Position numbers and translations under genes: made by a program. Below the pieces are notes generated by a model. The model saw only the letters and a program-made list of their open reading frames with translations, did not search any database and was not told where the DNA came from. Positions 61,764-64,000 of a stretch of DNA of 64,000 bases are shown here, in pieces; position 1 is the stretch's first letter; each line of letters opens with the position of its first letter. This DNA is from Williamsia muralis (GTDB taxonomy: Bacteria > Actinomycetota > Actinomycetes > Mycobacteriales > Mycobacteriaceae), in NCBI RefSeq assembly GCF_002735905.1, contig NZ_PEBD01000010.1, positions 248,001 to 312,000 on the forward strand. Direction: 5' to 3'.

Positions 61764-62989
61764 GCCGCCAGTGCCAGATCCAGTGCGGTACGCAGCCGCT
61801 TCACGCCCTCGTCGATGCGGTCGGGTGTGCTGGATGCAAAGCACAGTCGCAGCGCGTTTCGGTAGTGGCCACCGGGCGACAACGCCGGGCCCGGAATGAA
61901 CGCAACACCTTCGGCCAGTGCGATCTCGAACAGTTCGCGGGTGTCGATGCCGGCATATTTCCCTTGCAATGTCACCCAGAGGAAGAAGCCACCCTCGGGA
62001 TGTGTGGTGGCCACCTCATCGCCCAGATGTGTGTGCAGGGAGGCGATCATCGCGTCGCGACGAATGCGGTACAGGTCGCGCAGCATCACAAGATGGTCCT
62101 CCAACCCACCACGCGAGATGTACTCGGCCACGATGTGCTGGTTGGGCACGTTGGTACATGTGTCCATCGCCTGCTTGCCATTGATCAGCAGTTGCCGCAG
62201 AGCGGGGTCGGCGTCCACCCATCCGACGCGCCATCCCGGCGCGAGGATCTTCGAGAACGTGCGGACCGAAAAGAGCAGCGGGTCATCGGGACTCAGAGTC
62301 CGGAACGTGGGGATGTCCTCGCCGGAGAACCGCAGCAGCGCGTACGGATCGTCGTCGATGATGACCGCGCCCCACTTGTGGGCCAACTCCAGCAACGCGA
62401 TTCGCCGTTCCAGCGACAAGGTGACGCCACTCGGGTTCTGGAAGTTGGGGATGGTGTAGATGGCCTTGGGGGTTCGATGAGTTCGGGCGACCAGATCCGG
62501 TAGCTGGTCCACCATGAGCCCCTCGTCGTCCACCGGCACCTCGAGTAGCTGAGCCCCGTACGACAGGGCGGTGGCGCTTCCGTTGGTGTACGTGGGCGAC
62601 TCGACGATCACCAGGTCGCCGGGGTCGACGAACAACTTGCAGGCCAGATCGAGTCCCTGCATACCGCCGGTGGTGATGACCAGTCGGTCCTCGGAGGCCG
62701 GATCAGGTGTGCCGGCAAGGTATTCGACCAGTAGATCGAGCAGACGCGGCTCGCCCTCGGAAGCGCCGTAGGTGAACGACGTGTGGTCGAGGATGCTGCC
62801 GGCTATCTCGCGGAACTCGTCGGCGGGTACCGCCTCGTCGGCGGGCGAACCCATGGCGAATCGGACGATGTCGTGCTTCTGTGCGGCGAGCAGCGACGTC
62901 GACGAGTCGATCATCGACCCGACCAGATCTTTGGCCCGGCCGGCCAGCGGGAAGGTGCGGCTGGAGTGGGACAGATCGGTTGCGGTCAT
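61760..62989 (-). CDS. PLP-dependent aminotransferase (class I/II, 2-aminoadipate type)
   Basis: Fold-type I transaminase of 409 residues. The cofactor lysine is in SVRTFSKILAPGWRVGW; other marks are ITTGGMQGLDLACKLFVDPGD, YTIPNFQNPSGVTLS and IIDDDPYALLRFSG. It resembles LysN/ARO8-like enzymes that accept several amino acids. In an ectoine pathway it could transaminate diaminobutyrate, a step usually done by class III DoeD; this is inference. ATG 62989 has AGAGGTGA just upstream; GTG 63004 is in frame. It is 26 bases from the hydrolase gene. Confidence 0.92.
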   Translation of the reverse strand: MTATDLSHSSRTFPLAGRAKDLVGSMIDSSTSLLAAQKHDIVRFAMGSPADEAVPADEFREIAGSILDHTSFTYGASEGEPRLLDLLVEYLAGTPDPASEDRLVITTGGMQGLDLACKLFVDPGDLVIVESPTYTNGSATALSYGAQLLEVPVDDEGLMVDQLPDLVARTHRTPKAIYTIPNFQNPSGVTLSLERRIALLELAHKWGAVIIDDDPYALLRFSGEDIPTFRTLSPDDPLLFSVRTFSKILAPGWRVGWVDADPALRQLLINGKQAMDTCTNVPNQHIVAEYISRGGLEDHLVMLRDLYRIRRDAMIASLHTHLGDEVATTHPEGGFFLWVTLQGKYAGIDTRELFEIALAEGVAFIPGPALSPGGHYRNALRLCFASSTPDRIDEGVKRLRTALDLALAA

Positions 62990-63015
62990 GCGGTCACCTC
63001 TCACTTCTCATCAGG

Positions 63016-64000
63016 TCACTTGCGGATCAGGTCTCGCGGAAAGCTGGTGAACGTCTCGACCCCGGTCGCGCTCACCCGCACCGACTCGGACAACTCGAAT
63101 CCGTAGCCGTCCATCCACATTCCACAGACGATGTGAAATGTCATGTTCTCTTCGAGGATCGTCTCGTCCTCGGTCCGGATGCTGATGGTGCGCTCGCCCC
63201 AATCGGGTGGGTAGCCGATACCGATCGAATAGCCGAGCCGAGAGGGCTTTTCGAGTCCGTACTTGGCCAGGGTCCAGTTCCACGTGGACGCGAGCTCACG
63301 CGTCGGCACCCCCGGTGCGATGGCGTCGAGAACGTTGTTGAGGCCCTCTGCGGTGGCTCCGGCAACGTAGTCGACATCCTTGTTCACCGGTCCGAGTGAC
63401 ACGGTGCGGGCGAGAGGGCAGTGGTACCGGTTGTGGGCGCCCGTCAGCTCGACCACCACTGCCTCGCCACCGACGAAAGTGCCCTGATGCCAGGTGAGGT
63501 GAGGGGTGTCGGCTGCTTCGCCCGTGGGCATCATCGGCACGATGGCCGGATAGTCGCCGCCGAATTGATCGGTACCGGTGATCTGCGCCTGCGAGATCGC
63601 CGCTGCCGCATCACACTGTCGCACTCCGATGTCGATGGTGTCGATGGCCGCGCGCATCGCCTCCGAGCACACCATGCCCGCCTGTCGCATCAGCTGCACC
63701 TCGGCATCCGATTTGACCGACCGCACCCAGTTCACGAGCTCGAAGCAGTCCACCAGCTTCCACTCCGGGATCGCGTTGAACAGCGCCCGATACGCCTTGG
63801 GGGAGAAGAAGTGCGAGTCCATCTCCAAGCCGACGGAGCCACCTCGTGACGCCGGCGCGATCAGATGACGCTGCCGCAAGGCGAATGCCACCCAATCGAA
63901 CGGATGCACGTGGGGCCTGTGAATGTAGCTCTCTGGGTAGCCGACGATCTGCTCGTCGGGCAGCCAGGTGGTGCGATGCGCACCGCGAGCGTCCATGTCG
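63016..64000 (-). CDS. doeA: Ectoine hydrolase-like M24 protein DoeA/EutD (N-terminus beyond window)
   Basis: Pita-bread-fold protein, 328 residues visible of about 400; the first 75 or so lie past position 64000. The run RTTWLPDEQIVGYPESYIHR, VKSDAEVQLMRQAGMVCSE, GDYPAIVPMMPTGEAADTPH, YHCPLARTVSLG, SRLGYSIGIGYPPDWGERT and EENMTFHIVCGMWMDGYGFE fit the ectoine hydrolase group of the M24 family, which opens the ectoine ring to N-acetyl-diaminobutyrate isomers. As in that group, the classic metal ligands of Xaa-Pro peptidases are partly replaced. It is first in an operon with the aminotransferase and deacylase genes. Confidence 0.85.
   Translation of the reverse strand, partial: DMDARGAHRTTWLPDEQIVGYPESYIHRPHVHPFDWVAFALRQRHLIAPASRGGSVGLEMDSHFFSPKAYRALFNAIPEWKLVDCFELVNWVRSVKSDAEVQLMRQAGMVCSEAMRAAIDTIDIGVRQCDAAAAISQAQITGTDQFGGDYPAIVPMMPTGEAADTPHLTWHQGTFVGGEAVVVELTGAHNRYHCPLARTVSLGPVNKDVDYVAGATAEGLNNVLDAIAPGVPTRELASTWNWTLAKYGLEKPSRLGYSIGIGYPPDWGERTISIRTEDETILEENMTFHIVCGMWMDGYGFELSESVRVSATGVETFTSFPRDLIRK

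Noticed and set aside
1-64000. tRNA, rRNA, integrase, transposase or phage genes marking an island
   Set aside because: None seen; the only transfer signs are local (codon use at 22859-23383 and the 58-bp elements).

Overview
The window is high-GC DNA of a mycolate-type actinomycete (order Mycobacteriales; Gordonia, Williamsia, Rhodococcus or Mycobacterium-like). The evidence is a dnaJ-hspR pair, a clpB promoter with HspR and SigH signals, a WS/DGAT acyltransferase, F420/LLM-type oxidoreductases, an NDMA-type alcohol dehydrogenase, two DUF222/HNH (13E12-type) genes with LexA boxes, and frequent GTG/TTG starts with 4-base overlaps. I saw no rRNA, tRNA, CRISPR array, prophage or insertion sequence. 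The window opens one base inside the dnaJ start codon and closes inside an ectoine-hydrolase-like gene.

1-9.3 kb: dnaJ, hspR, a secreted-type proline/threonine-rich protein, a globin-reductase, an amidohydrolase, a receiver-like/thioredoxin-reductase-like fusion, an LLM monooxygenase and a SHOCT membrane protein. 9.2-17 kb: LysE exporter with a CGNR regulator, a reductase-CPBP pair, two SRPBCC proteins, a YihY membrane protein, a GlsB-like stress protein and a LIP-type lipase. A non-coding tandem array of about 72-bp hairpin units lies at 12962-13438. 17-22.5 kb: WS/DGAT, gamma-glutamyltransferase lipoprotein, aldo/keto reductase, alcohol dehydrogenase.

22.5-26.6 kb: a compact Nit1C-like cluster (MSMEG_0572/Sll0783 family, nitrilase, MSMEG_0569-type flavoprotein) preceded by a palindrome that also resembles a GlnR site, then an LLM oxidoreductase. 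26.6-32 kb: DUF222/HNH gene with SOS box, NmrA-like protein, esterase, YchJ, GNAT, and an unannotated 28-residue acidic amphipathic peptide gene with its own promoter. 32-39.3 kb: FtsX-type ABC exporter divergent from a two-component system, then a flavin monooxygenase divergent from a TetR regulator with two matching operators. 39.3-46 kb: a second tiny acidic peptide gene divergent from clpB, a MerR regulator flanked by two copies of a 58-bp hairpin element, and an MFS drug exporter divergent from a TetR regulator.

46-53.6 kb: a tightly coupled five-gene operon, SWIM finger, DUF5691, MoxR AAA+, DUF5682 and VWA, which is the best candidate here for a poorly understood multi-protein system. 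53.6-58 kb: amino-acid permease, second DUF222/HNH gene with a perfect SOS box, a decayed dihydrofolate-reductase-family gene, and a PPOX/F420 protein. 58-64 kb: a GntR/FCD regulator with a perfect operator and a frameshifted ProP-like transporter, facing an operon of M20 deacylase, PLP aminotransferase and DoeA/EutD-type ectoine hydrolase. Together these look like a variant ectoine-degradation locus.

Two links join distant parts. HspR (1184) should repress clpB through the HAIR element at 39935. LexA should control both DUF222/HNH genes.
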